This document shows, in pieces, positions 22,981-30,549 of a stretch of DNA of 64,000 bases. The first letter of the stretch is position 1. Each line of letters starts with the position of its first letter. The translations under genes and the position numbers were made by a program. This stretch comes from Paenibacillus turpanensis. GTDB taxonomy: Bacteria > Bacillota > Bacilli > Paenibacillales > YIM-B00363. The DNA is taken from assembly GCF_011421635.1 (NCBI RefSeq), contig NZ_WTLI01000019.1, forward strand, positions 54,583-118,582. Reading direction: 5' to 3'. The notes under the pieces are model-generated. The model was given only the letters and a program-made list of their open reading frames with translations. It was not told the DNA's origin and did not search any database.

Positions 22981-25217
22981 CGTTTGTTCTCTCCCTGTTT
23001 CGATATCGTAAATCGGAAAGTTGTCCCGGCACCTTCCACGGATTCAACCCATATGGTCCCGTTATGCCGCTCCACTATTTTTTTACAGATTGCCAGTCCG
23101 ATGCCGGTTCCCGGATACTCTGCTCTTGTGTGGAGCCGCTGAAAGATTTCAAAGATTCTTGAAACATGCTCTTCTGCAATTCCGATTCCATTGTCCTGCA
23201 CAGCAAATTCCCAAGCGCCTTCATGCTCGATCGCTGAAATACGAATTTCCGGCTGAGACACAGTTGTAAATTTAATCCCATTGGAAATCAGGTTTTGCAG
23301 CAGCTGCAGCATCTGTGTGTGATCCGCGCAGATCAACGGTAGATTCGAATAATGGATTGAAGCACTCTTTTCTTCAACACTCTTCTGTAAATTTTGCGAG
23401 GCTTTTTTCACCACTTCGCCCATATCGACCTTATCAAAGCTCTTGCCCTTCGTTTCAACACGGGAGTAGGCCAGTAAATCATTGATAAGAGTTTGCATAC
23501 GTTTGGAACCGTCAACGGCGTACCAAATGAAATCGATCGCGTCTTGATCCAGCTGATCCTTGTACCGCTTTTCAAGGAGCTGCAGGTAGCTCGAAATCAT
23601 ACGAAGCGGCTCCTGCAAATCATGTGAGGCAATATAGGCAAACTGCTGCAAATCGCGATTGGACCGTTCAAGCTCTTTGGCCTGATAAGCGAGCTTTGAT
23701 TGTGCATGCTTTACGGCAGTAATATCCTTAGCGATCCCATAGACACCCACAACCTCTCCATTCACCTTGATCGGGATGGAGGTAACATGCAGGTTAAGCT
23801 TATGACCTTCTTTGTGGAGGATCGTTGTTTCAAAATCCATCGAGCTGCCTTCCAGCGTTCTTTGAAAAATACGGTTTGCGTTGGGCAATTCCGATTTTAC
23901 CATCAATGCTGAGAACACAGTCATGTTCAGCTCTTCCATAGAATAACCAGTAAGCTGTGAGCAAGCTTGATTTAAATCCGTAAATCTGCCCTGTGTATCA
24001 AGCGCATAAACCGCATCCCGGTTGTAATCGACTAGAGAATAAATACGCTGCCTGCTTTGTTCCAGCAAGCTTTCTTTGGACTCCAGTGCAGCCGCCATCA
24101 TATTAAAATGCTCAACCAGCCTAACCATTTCTATAGGCGCTGACTTCAGAGCCTGACTCAGAATCCGATACGAGTAATCGCCTCCGCTTATATAGCCTGT
24201 TCCCGTGACCAGCTTCTGCAATGGTCTTTCCACCGTTTTAGATACTCGAAAAATGAGAATGATGAAAATAATTAAAAAAACGAGAAGGCCAAGCGTCATA
24301 TAGATCATTCTCGTCAAGAAAGGCTTCATTACCTCACTGCGGTCAATTTTACCGATCACAATCCATTTTTTATCATTCGTCCAGTCGCCAATTCCATAAA
24401 CCTCTTTCCCTCGATAATCAGTATGGGAATAAGCCTGAGCACTAACTACGCTGGACAAAAAGCTATCGCTAACCTTCGTTTCTAAAATTCGGGGACGTTC
24501 GCTCAGTTCGCCGGACAGTCTTGGAATCGTGAGCAACTGCCCGTGTTTATTAACCAACAGCATTTCACCGGTTTGACCAAGCTGAAAATGATTAATCAGT
24601 TCGTTTACAAATTCCATCTTTATTCCACCGGAAACGATTCCCCGAATGTCTCCCGATGGATCGCGAAGCGGCGTGGCAAAAATCATGACAGGCGCATTCG
24701 TAACCCGATTCATAACAACGTCGGAGGAATAATCCTCTCCTTTAATCGCCGCTTTAAAATAATCGCGGTCCCGCACATGCTTTCCTCTATATTGTGCTGC
24801 TTCGAATGTCGAAATGAACCCTTCCCCGTTCTGATCAAAAAAAGTAATAAATTCAAATTCCGATTTTTCTCGCGAATAGGACCGAAGAAACTGGCTAACC
24901 TCATTCGGGTTGTTTAACCAATCGAGCTTGGCTAAGGAGCGGATATCCGCCATCCGATGCTCATACCAATGATCAATGAACGCATGGTGCTGCTCTGTAC
25001 TGAATCGGATCTGTTCTACGGCTTCCTCTTTTAATACACGCATCTCGACCCAGCTGTAATACAAAATACTAATCGAACCCGCAAGAGTAAATAGAGCGCA
25101 GCCTAATAACCAAAGACGTCCTTTTAATGTTTTCAAATGCAAAAAGGGAAAGCGTTTCATATCGACGAATGGACTCCTCTCGCGTGGCCCGCTGTGGTTC
25201 TCCCCACAATTCGACAT
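22977..25217 (-). CDS. Sensor histidine kinase (Cache-HAMP-PAS-HisKA-HATPase)
   Basis: A 746-residue membrane kinase. A membrane helix near residue 40 is followed by an outer double-Cache sensor (about 60-310, with DRDYFKAAIKGEDYSSDVV and DPSGDIRGIVSGGIKMEF), a second helix (LGLLVFLIIFIILIF), a HAMP, and a PAS domain (about 395-500). The phosphorylated His lies in FAYIASHDLQEPLRM, and the ATPase domain has N (NLISNGIKF), DNGIGI and GTGIGLAIC boxes. The long N-terminal start used here is uncertain; Met at 25160 (MKRFPFLHL) is an alternative, and neither site is strong. Ligand unknown; Cache domains usually bind small organic molecules. Confidence 0.9.
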   Translation of the reverse strand: MSNCGENHSGPRERSPFVDMKRFPFLHLKTLKGRLWLLGCALFTLAGSISILYYSWVEMRVLKEEAVEQIRFSTEQHHAFIDHWYEHRMADIRSLAKLDWLNNPNEVSQFLRSYSREKSEFEFITFFDQNGEGFISTFEAAQYRGKHVRDRDYFKAAIKGEDYSSDVVMNRVTNAPVMIFATPLRDPSGDIRGIVSGGIKMEFVNELINHFQLGQTGEMLLVNKHGQLLTIPRLSGELSERPRILETKVSDSFLSSVVSAQAYSHTDYRGKEVYGIGDWTNDKKWIVIGKIDRSEVMKPFLTRMIYMTLGLLVFLIIFIILIFRVSKTVERPLQKLVTGTGYISGGDYSYRILSQALKSAPIEMVRLVEHFNMMAAALESKESLLEQSRQRIYSLVDYNRDAVYALDTQGRFTDLNQACSQLTGYSMEELNMTVFSALMVKSELPNANRIFQRTLEGSSMDFETTILHKEGHKLNLHVTSIPIKVNGEVVGVYGIAKDITAVKHAQSKLAYQAKELERSNRDLQQFAYIASHDLQEPLRMISSYLQLLEKRYKDQLDQDAIDFIWYAVDGSKRMQTLINDLLAYSRVETKGKSFDKVDMGEVVKKASQNLQKSVEEKSASIHYSNLPLICADHTQMLQLLQNLISNGIKFTTVSQPEIRISAIEHEGAWEFAVQDNGIGIAEEHVSRIFEIFQRLHTRAEYPGTGIGLAICKKIVERHNGTIWVESVEGAGTTFRFTISKQGENKR

Positions 25218-25269
25218 AAATCGTCATTATCCTTTATTTTTCGATAACCATTATCTTCCCTCGATGACA

Positions 25270-25322
25270 ACAAAAAAAGGCTTCCCTCTGTTCAACTAAC
25301 GTTGAACCCTGAAGAAAGCCTT
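25270..25322 (-). terminator. Terminator of thi operon
   Basis: A long minus-strand stem: AAGGCTTTC with GGAAGCCTT outside and GTTCAAC with GTTGAAC inside, followed by a run of about eight T. It lies 23 bp after the thiO stop. Confidence 0.88.
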
Positions 25323-25344
25323 CCTGTATCTTGTTGCCGTTTAA

Positions 25345-26475
25345 TTATACTGCAACCGTCGAAGCCCCGAAGCGCTCCGGGGCAAACCGCGCAATATCGA
25401 CCGGCGGCTGACGGCCGTCGATCACATCGGCCGCGGCATGCGCCGTTACCGGGCTGAGCAGGATCCCGTTGCGGTAATGCCCAGTCGCCATGACGACCTC
25501 GGGATGCCGCGACAATTCGCCCAGCAGCGGGTAGCCGTCCTGCGTAGCCGGACGGAGCCCCGCCCAGCGGTGAAACGGCTCCATCCGCTCAAGCGCCGGG
25601 TAGAGGCGCTTGTTCCAATTTTGCAAACGCTGGATGCCGCGCTCCGTTACGCTCGTGTCGAAGCCGGCGATATCCTCGGATGCGCCGCATACGAGCGAGC
25701 CATTCGCCTTCGGCACTACATACCCTTGGCTGGCGAACACCATGTGGCTTACCGCCAGCTCTTCATTTAAATGATACGCGCAAATTTGACCGCGGATCGG
25801 ATACACCGGAATGTTCAGCCCGAGCGCCTGCTGCCACTCGCCCGACCAGGCCCCGTTGCTGACAACATAACGGTCGGCTTCGTAGGTGCGGCCCGCCGCA
25901 TCCTTCAGATGCACGCGGCCCCCGGCCACCTCAGCGGCGAGCTGCACCACGTTGCCGATCAGCTGCACGCCGCCGCGCAGGCACGCCGCCTCCAGCGCCT
26001 TGACGTAGTCCGGCGCATAAATATGCGTCTCGTCCGGGTGGAACAGCGCCGCCCGCACCTCGCGGGACAAGCTCGGCTCCAGCCGGAACAGCCGCTCGCC
26101 CTCAATAATTTCCGGCTCGCTGCCGAACGGCTTCTGCCATTGACGCCGCGTCTCCAGCGCAAGCAAATCGGCATCGTGATAAGCGGCATACAACGAGCCT
26201 GTATTTTCGTATTCAAAATCAAGACCCGATGCCTTCTTCACATCCGACTGCCAGTCTCCGTAAAGCTTCAAGCTCTCGAGGCAAAGCCGGAAAAACGGGT
26301 CGGCCCCCTCTCCATTTTCAGAGAAAGGCGCCAGCATGCCTGCCGCTGCGCCTGACGCCTGCCCGCCGAAGCCGCCTTTTTCCAGCACCGTCACCTGGTG
26401 ACCTCTCCGCGAGCACTCGAACGCAACGGATAACCCAATAACACCGCCGCCAATGACAATGATCCGCTGGCTCAT
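25345..26475 (-). CDS. thiO: Glycine oxidase ThiO
   Basis: A 376-residue FAD-dependent D-amino-acid oxidase-family enzyme. It oxidises glycine to the dehydroglycine needed for the thiazole of thiamine. The FAD-binding [22 protein letters not shown] motif is at the N-terminus, and the C-terminal [14 protein letters not shown] and [13 protein letters not shown] motifs are present. The ATG at 26475 overlaps the thiG stop (ATGA) and is preceded by GGAAGGTGA. Last gene of the TPP-riboswitch operon thiE-thiS-thiG-thiO; no thiF or thiD is seen here. Confidence 0.92.
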   Translation of the reverse strand: MSQRIIVIGGGVIGLSVAFECSRRGHQVTVLEKGGFGGQASGAAAGMLAPFSENGEGADPFFRLCLESLKLYGDWQSDVKKASGLDFEYENTGSLYAAYHDADLLALETRRQWQKPFGSEPEIIEGERLFRLEPSLSREVRAALFHPDETHIYAPDYVKALEAACLRGGVQLIGNVVQLAAEVAGGRVHLKDAAGRTYEADRYVVSNGAWSGEWQQALGLNIPVYPIRGQICAYHLNEELAVSHMVFASQGYVVPKANGSLVCGASEDIAGFDTSVTERGIQRLQNWNKRLYPALERMEPFHRWAGLRPATQDGYPLLGELSRHPEVVMATGHYRNGILLSPVTAHAAADVIDGRQPPVDIARFAPERFGASTVAV

Positions 26476-27254
26476 GGCGTCACCTTCCATTCCTCGTAGC
26501 CGCTGCTCGCCGTCGCGTAGCGCTTCTTCGGAATCCGCCCCGCCAAATACGACAGGCGGCCCGCTTCGATGGCCATGCTCATCGCTTTCGCCATGCGCAC
26601 CGGATCGGTCGCCTTGGCCACCGGCGTGTTCATGAGCACGCCGTCAACGCCAAGCTCCATCGCCTGCACCACGTCCATCGCCGAACCCAGTCCGGCATCG
26701 ACGATAATCGGCACCTTCGCTTCTTCAACGATCATCCCGATATTGTACGGGTTCAGGATACCCAGCCCTGTGCCGATTGGCGCGCCGCCCGGCATCACCG
26801 CCGCCGCTCCGGCTTCCTCCAGCCGCTTACACAGCACCGGATCATCGGAGGTATACGGAAGCACCGTAAAGCCTTCCTTCACCAGCGTTTCCGTCGCCTT
26901 CAGCGTCTCCAACGGGTCCGGCAGCAGCGTCCGCTCATTTACGCTGATTTCAATCTTGATCCAATCGCTCAGCCCCGACGCCTTCGCCATGCGAGCGATC
27001 CGAATAGCCTCGTCAGCCGTTTTCGCCCCCGACGTATTCGGCAGAAACGTAAATTCACGAAACTGCAGATGATGCAAAATCGCGTCATCCTCAGGCGCTT
27101 CTAGATTCACCCTGCGGATCGCGAACGTCAGCACCTCGGCGCCGGATACCTTTATCGCCTCATTTTGCACGAATGGGTTCGGATATCTTCCGGTTCCTAG
27201 AAAAAAACGGGACGTTAACGTCTTGCCCCCAATAATTAACGGATCATGTGTCAT
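26472..27254 (-). CDS. thiG: Thiazole synthase ThiG
   Basis: A 260-residue TIM-barrel enzyme that condenses DXP, dehydroglycine and ThiS thiocarboxylate into thiazole phosphate. Recognised by [15 protein letters not shown], then [44 protein letters not shown], and [31 protein letters not shown]. The start at 27254 has GGAGG 10 nt upstream, placed over the end of thiS. The frame is open further upstream but overlaps thiS entirely. Ends coupled to thiO. Confidence 0.95.
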   Translation of the reverse strand: MTHDPLIIGGKTLTSRFFLGTGRYPNPFVQNEAIKVSGAEVLTFAIRRVNLEAPEDDAILHHLQFREFTFLPNTSGAKTADEAIRIARMAKASGLSDWIKIEISVNERTLLPDPLETLKATETLVKEGFTVLPYTSDDPVLCKRLEEAGAAAVMPGGAPIGTGLGILNPYNIGMIVEEAKVPIIVDAGLGSAMDVVQAMELGVDGVLMNTPVAKATDPVRMAKAMSMAIEAGRLSYLAGRIPKKRYATASSGYEEWKVTP

Positions 27255-27259
27255 ACCCC

Positions 27260-27463
27260 TCAGCCTCCCCCGACAAAATGAACGATCTCCAGTACCATGC
27301 CGTCCCGCACTTCCGTCTGCACCCACTGATCCTTCGGCACAATGACGCCGTCCGCTTCCAGCACCACAAGCTGATTTTCCAGCTCATACAGCGTAATGAC
27401 ATCGGCCAGCGTCGCTGCCTGCAGCTGTTTTTGTTCCCCGTTTACCGTAATCGTTACCTGCAC
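27260..27463 (-). CDS. thiS: Sulfur carrier protein ThiS
   Basis: A 67-residue ubiquitin-like sulfur carrier. The beta-grasp sequence begins [14 protein letters not shown] and ends with the required Gly-Gly (VHFVGGG). The start is a GTG with GGGGGAG six nt upstream. The C-terminal glycine would be thiocarboxylated and give sulfur to ThiG. It lies between thiE (12 bp) and thiG (5 bp). Confidence 0.92.
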   Translation of the reverse strand: MQVTITVNGEQKQLQAATLADVITLYELENQLVVLEADGVIVPKDQWVQTEVRDGMVLEIVHFVGGG

Positions 27464-27475
27464 GCCGTTCTCCCC

Positions 27476-28120
27476 CTACGCTCCCGTACTGCGGGATTGC
27501 TCAATTTTGCGGCGAAATTCGCGGCACACGCCAGCCACATCCTGCGCGCCGACAATTTCGCTGATTGCGCAAATCCGTGCAGCCCCTGCGGCCAGCACCT
27601 CATCGACATTGTGCAGCTTAATACCGCCGATCGCCACCCATGGGATGCGGATCTCGCCCGCCACTTGGCGCACATAAGCGGTTGTTACCGGCGCAACCGC
27701 GTCGACCTTGCTCTTCGTCGGGAATACCGGCCCGACACCGATATAATCCGCGCCTTCGCGCTCCGCCGTCCGCGCTTCTTCAATTTCATGCGTAGAAATG
27801 CCGATGATGCGGTCGCCCATGCGCTTCCTCGCTTCGGCCAGCGGGATATCCCCCTGCCCGAGGTGAACGCCGTCTGCTTCCGATTCCAAGGCAATGTCTA
27901 TGTAATCGTTGACGATAAACGTCACGCCATGCTTGCGGGTCAGCTGCCGCAGCTCCTTCGCTTTCCGCAAAATCGCCTCGCGGTCCCCCGACTTGTCGCG
28001 CAGCTGAATAATGTCTACGCCGCCCACAATCGCTTCTTCCATCACCTCAAGCAGCGGGCGCCCTGGGTGGAACTCCTCTCCCGTAATTGCATACAGCGTA
28101 AAATCTTTACCGTTTCCCAT
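27476..28120 (-). CDS. thiE: Thiamine-phosphate synthase ThiE
   Basis: A 214-residue TIM-barrel enzyme that joins HMP-PP and thiazole phosphate to thiamine phosphate. The motifs IIQLRDKSGD, FIVNDYIDIALESEADGVHLGQ, YIGVGPVFPTKSK and the C-terminal phosphate loop WVAIGGI are visible. The GPVFPTKSK motif argues for ThiE over the related TenI isomerase. GGGGAGG lies 9 nt before the ATG at 28120; the frame extends to 28162 without a binding site. First gene of the riboswitch-controlled operon. Confidence 0.9.
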   Translation of the reverse strand: MGNGKDFTLYAITGEEFHPGRPLLEVMEEAIVGGVDIIQLRDKSGDREAILRKAKELRQLTRKHGVTFIVNDYIDIALESEADGVHLGQGDIPLAEARKRMGDRIIGISTHEIEEARTAEREGADYIGVGPVFPTKSKVDAVAPVTTAYVRQVAGEIRIPWVAIGGIKLHNVDEVLAAGAARICAISEIVGAQDVAGVCREFRRKIEQSRSTGA

Positions 28121-28175
28121 GTGCAACTTCCTCCCCGATCCTTTTTCCATATCCTCGTACAAACATCATTTTGGG

Positions 28176-28208
28176 CAAAAGAAAATCGCCCTGCAGCCGC
28201 AGAGCGAT
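28176..28208 (-). terminator. Riboswitch-linked terminator before thiE
   Basis: Minus strand ATCGCTCTGC pairs with GCAGGGCGAT (one G-U) around GGCT, followed by TTTTCTTTT. It lies just after the TPP aptamer and before thiE, so TPP binding probably promotes termination here. Confidence 0.85.
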
Positions 28209-28224
28209 CGAAAACGCGAATGAT

Positions 28225-28320
28225 CTAACTCCCTGCGCTGGCATTACCCAAATCAGGTTCCAATGGTCCGCACCAGACTAGGCGCCATCTCAGCCTGCTT
28301 CACGCAAGCACCCACGAGTT
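28225..28320 (-). promoter_or_regulatory. TPP (THI-box) riboswitch
   Basis: The minus strand contains the conserved aptamer parts in order: ACTCGTGGGTGC at the P1/P2 side, the GGCTGAGATGG (CUGAGA) core, GACCATTGGAACCTGAT, the GGGTAATGCCAGCG core, and the closing CAGGGAGTTAG. It lies about 105 nt upstream of thiE and controls thiE-thiS-thiG-thiO in cis. Confidence 0.95.
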
Positions 28321-28326
28321 TGCTAT

Positions 28327-28719
28327 TCATTTTGACTGTTTCGGAGACTCCGCCATCTTGTCCCGCAGCTTTTCCTCGTAATCGACAAAAGCCGACGTTT
28401 CATAAATTCCGCGACTCTCTAAAAGCATCTTAAACCTCAATTGTTTTTCTGTCAATTGGCGCTGCAGCCGGTTTCGCTCCTCCTGCTGGGTACAGCTGCG
28501 AATTAAGTCCGTCAGCGTGACCATATCTTTACGCAGCTGCATTTCTTCCGGCAGTACACCGGCATTTTTCAGCAGCTTATAGCCGACTCGCAGCTCCTCC
28601 GGCACATGCGACAAATCGTCCAGATCAAGGGGCTTGCCCTTTCCCGGCAAATTGTCGAATTCGCCTCGCTCCATCGCCTCGCGAATCCGGTCCTCCGCTA
28701 ACCGCTGATAGAAATCCAA
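28327..28719 (-). CDS. DUF1992 (DnaJ-homologue C-terminal family) protein
   Basis: A 130-residue protein of the DUF1992 family. Characteristic opening: AEDRIREAMERGEFDNLPGKGKPLDLDD, then a long helical region with an RNRLQRQLTEKQLRF heptad-like stretch. The family name reflects similarity to part of DnaJ-like proteins, but there is no J domain here and the role is unknown. The start is TTG at 28719, with GGAGGTG eight nt upstream. It ends just before the riboswitch, so its transcript could read into the thi leader. Confidence 0.85.
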   Translation of the reverse strand: MDFYQRLAEDRIREAMERGEFDNLPGKGKPLDLDDLSHVPEELRVGYKLLKNAGVLPEEMQLRKDMVTLTDLIRSCTQQEERNRLQRQLTEKQLRFKMLLESRGIYETSAFVDYEEKLRDKMAESPKQSK

Positions 28720-28773
28720 CCCCCGACACCTCCGCTACCGAGCCTCTGCCATCAAACTCCCTTTATTATAGCA

Positions 28774-28808
28774 AAAAAAGCCGGCGCTGAATCCCTCTCG
28801 GCGCCGAC
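28774..28808 (-). terminator. Terminator after the small acidic protein gene
   Basis: Minus strand GTCGGCGCCGAGA pairs with TCAGCGCCGGC around a short loop, followed by seven T. It lies 35 bp past the stop at 28843. Confidence 0.85.
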
Positions 28809-28842
28809 CTCACAAACGATAGATCATTTACTTTTAACAGCA

Positions 28843-29085
28843 TTAATCTCTTTGATCCGGGGCATCGTCAACCATGTCCTGCCCGTCACGTAAAAACGTT
28901 ACGTCATTGTTCCCCGAAAAATAATCGTCGGAAAACTGCTCATGCGTTTCCGCGATTCCTTTATTGATAAAGTCCTGCTTGTTATAATCGTCCGCTTCAA
29001 AATGCTCCTCGGCCACCTCACTGTAGTTTGCCATTAATCCTTCCGTGGCCAGACGGTCATTGTTTTGATTGCCATTGCTATTCAT
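28843..29085 (-). CDS. Small acidic protein (possibly DUF4025/YozQ-like)
   Basis: An 80-residue, very acidic, Asn/Asp-rich protein with no hydrophobic segment. The central GIAETHEQFSDDYFSGNND recalls the short DUF4025 family of Bacillales, but this is from memory and weak. CAAGGAGG lies 6 nt before the ATG, and a strong terminator follows, so it is a monocistronic gene. Function unknown. Confidence 0.7.
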   Translation of the reverse strand: MNSNGNQNNDRLATEGLMANYSEVAEEHFEADDYNKQDFINKGIAETHEQFSDDYFSGNNDVTFLRDGQDMVDDAPDQRD

Positions 29086-29331
29086 GGAAATCCTCCTTGA
29101 CTTGCGTAGTCAGTTAAAGAATGTCCAAAACCGCTGAAAATATCCAACCGAAATCATATCCCATTTTACAAAAAAGAAGCCGTTTCCAAGTAGTTCCCGC
29201 GCATGTTTTCCTTCGCTTTGTCGCAACCTTTGTCTGTTGAAAATTTAACTTCCATACGATTTGATTCCGTTTAGATTAATGGGCATGTGCTAGGCCAAAT
29301 CATAAGTGTCAAAACGAGGTGTACGCATGTA

Positions 29332-30489
29332 ATGAAGCTCAACACGTCCACGATTCAAATGGATTTTTATAAGGCGGACACGAACGCTACGCTGCTTCCC
29401 GTTTCCATCGCGGATTGGGAGGAAGCGGCGAGACAAAAGCTTGGGTCCGGCGAGTTTGGCTACCTGCATGGCGGGGCCGGCGCGGGAGATACGATGCGCG
29501 CAAACCGCGAGGCGTTTTACAGATACCGCCTGACACCGCGAATTTGCTGTGACATTACCGACCGCGATATTTCTGTCATCTTATTCGGGCAAAAGGTTCC
29601 TGTCCCATTTTTACTGGCACCTGTTGGAGTGAATACGATCTTCCACACTGAAGGGGAGCTCGCTGCCTGCAAAGCTGCCGCCTCTTGTGGAGTTCCCTAC
29701 GTCCTGAGCAACGTATCGTCCAAATCGATGGAAGACGTTGCTGAAGCCATGGGTGATTCGCTGCGCTGGTTCCAGCTGTACCCGCCGAAAAATCACGAGC
29801 TCACCGTAAGCTTCTTGCAGCGCGCGGAAAAGGCCGGCTTTTCTGCAATCGTCGTAACGGTCGACTCCACCATGCTCGGTTGGCGGGAAACGGATTTGAC
29901 CAACGCGTACCTGCCTTTTTTAACGGGCCATGGAATGGGAAATTATTTTTCTGATCCGGTTTTTCTTAACGGCCTTAAGGAACCGCCGGATAAAAATCTT
30001 CGCGATGCGGTGCTGAAAGCGCTGGATGAGGGCAATAATACGTGCTTTACATGGAAGGAATTTGCCTTTATCCGGGAACATACGAAGCTCCCGCTGCTCA
30101 TTAAGGGGTTAACGCATCCCGAGGATGCAAGGCTTGCGGTGGAACACGGAGCCGATGGCATTGTCGTGTCCAATCATGGAGGAAGGCAGCTGGACGGAGC
30201 AATTGGAACGCTGGAGGCGCTGCCGGACATTGTCGAGCATGTCCGGGGCCGTATTCCCGTACTGCTGGACAGCGGAATTCGCCGCGGAGCCGACATTATT
30301 AAAGCAATGGCCCTTGGCGCAACCGCTGTGCTAATCGGACGGCCTTATGCATACGGACTCGCGGTAGCAGGCCAACAGGGCGTCGAAGCTGTAATCAAAA
30401 ATATAGCGGCTGAAACCGAGCTTCAGCTCGCCATTTCCGGCAAGAAGTCGCTGCAGCATCTCGATTCGGACATCCTTTGTAAGATGTAA
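29332..30489 (+). CDS. FMN-dependent alpha-hydroxy-acid oxidase (lactate 2-monooxygenase-like)
   Basis: A 385-residue member of the FMN-dependent alpha-hydroxy-acid dehydrogenase family. The catalytic His/Arg motif is VVSNHGGRQLDGA, and the FMN phosphate site is in LLDSGIRRGADIIKAMALGATAVLIGRPYAYGLA. The N-terminal GYLHGGAGAGDTMRANREAF and the extended DSTMLGWRETDLTNAYLPFL loop resemble lactate 2-monooxygenase rather than short lactate oxidases. Substrate is probably L-lactate or a similar 2-hydroxyacid. The ATG at 29332 has GAGGTG 10 nt upstream; an earlier GTG at 29287 lacks a site. Confidence 0.85.
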   Translation: MKLNTSTIQMDFYKADTNATLLPVSIADWEEAARQKLGSGEFGYLHGGAGAGDTMRANREAFYRYRLTPRICCDITDRDISVILFGQKVPVPFLLAPVGVNTIFHTEGELAACKAAASCGVPYVLSNVSSKSMEDVAEAMGDSLRWFQLYPPKNHELTVSFLQRAEKAGFSAIVVTVDSTMLGWRETDLTNAYLPFLTGHGMGNYFSDPVFLNGLKEPPDKNLRDAVLKALDEGNNTCFTWKEFAFIREHTKLPLLIKGLTHPEDARLAVEHGADGIVVSNHGGRQLDGAIGTLEALPDIVEHVRGRIPVLLDSGIRRGADIIKAMALGATAVLIGRPYAYGLAVAGQQGVEAVIKNIAAETELQLAISGKKSLQHLDSDILCKM

Positions 30490-30490
30490 T

Positions 30491-30518
30491 CGACAGGGGC
30501 TTGACAAAAGCCCCTGTT
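30491..30518. terminator. Hairpin between convergent genes
   Basis: ACAGGGGCTT and AAGCCCCTGT pair perfectly around a short loop, between the oxidase stop and the convergent fusion gene. No clear T-tract follows on either strand, so terminator action is uncertain. Confidence 0.45.
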
Positions 30519-30549
30519 CGCATGTCGAAACCGGTGGAAGCGACTCGCT

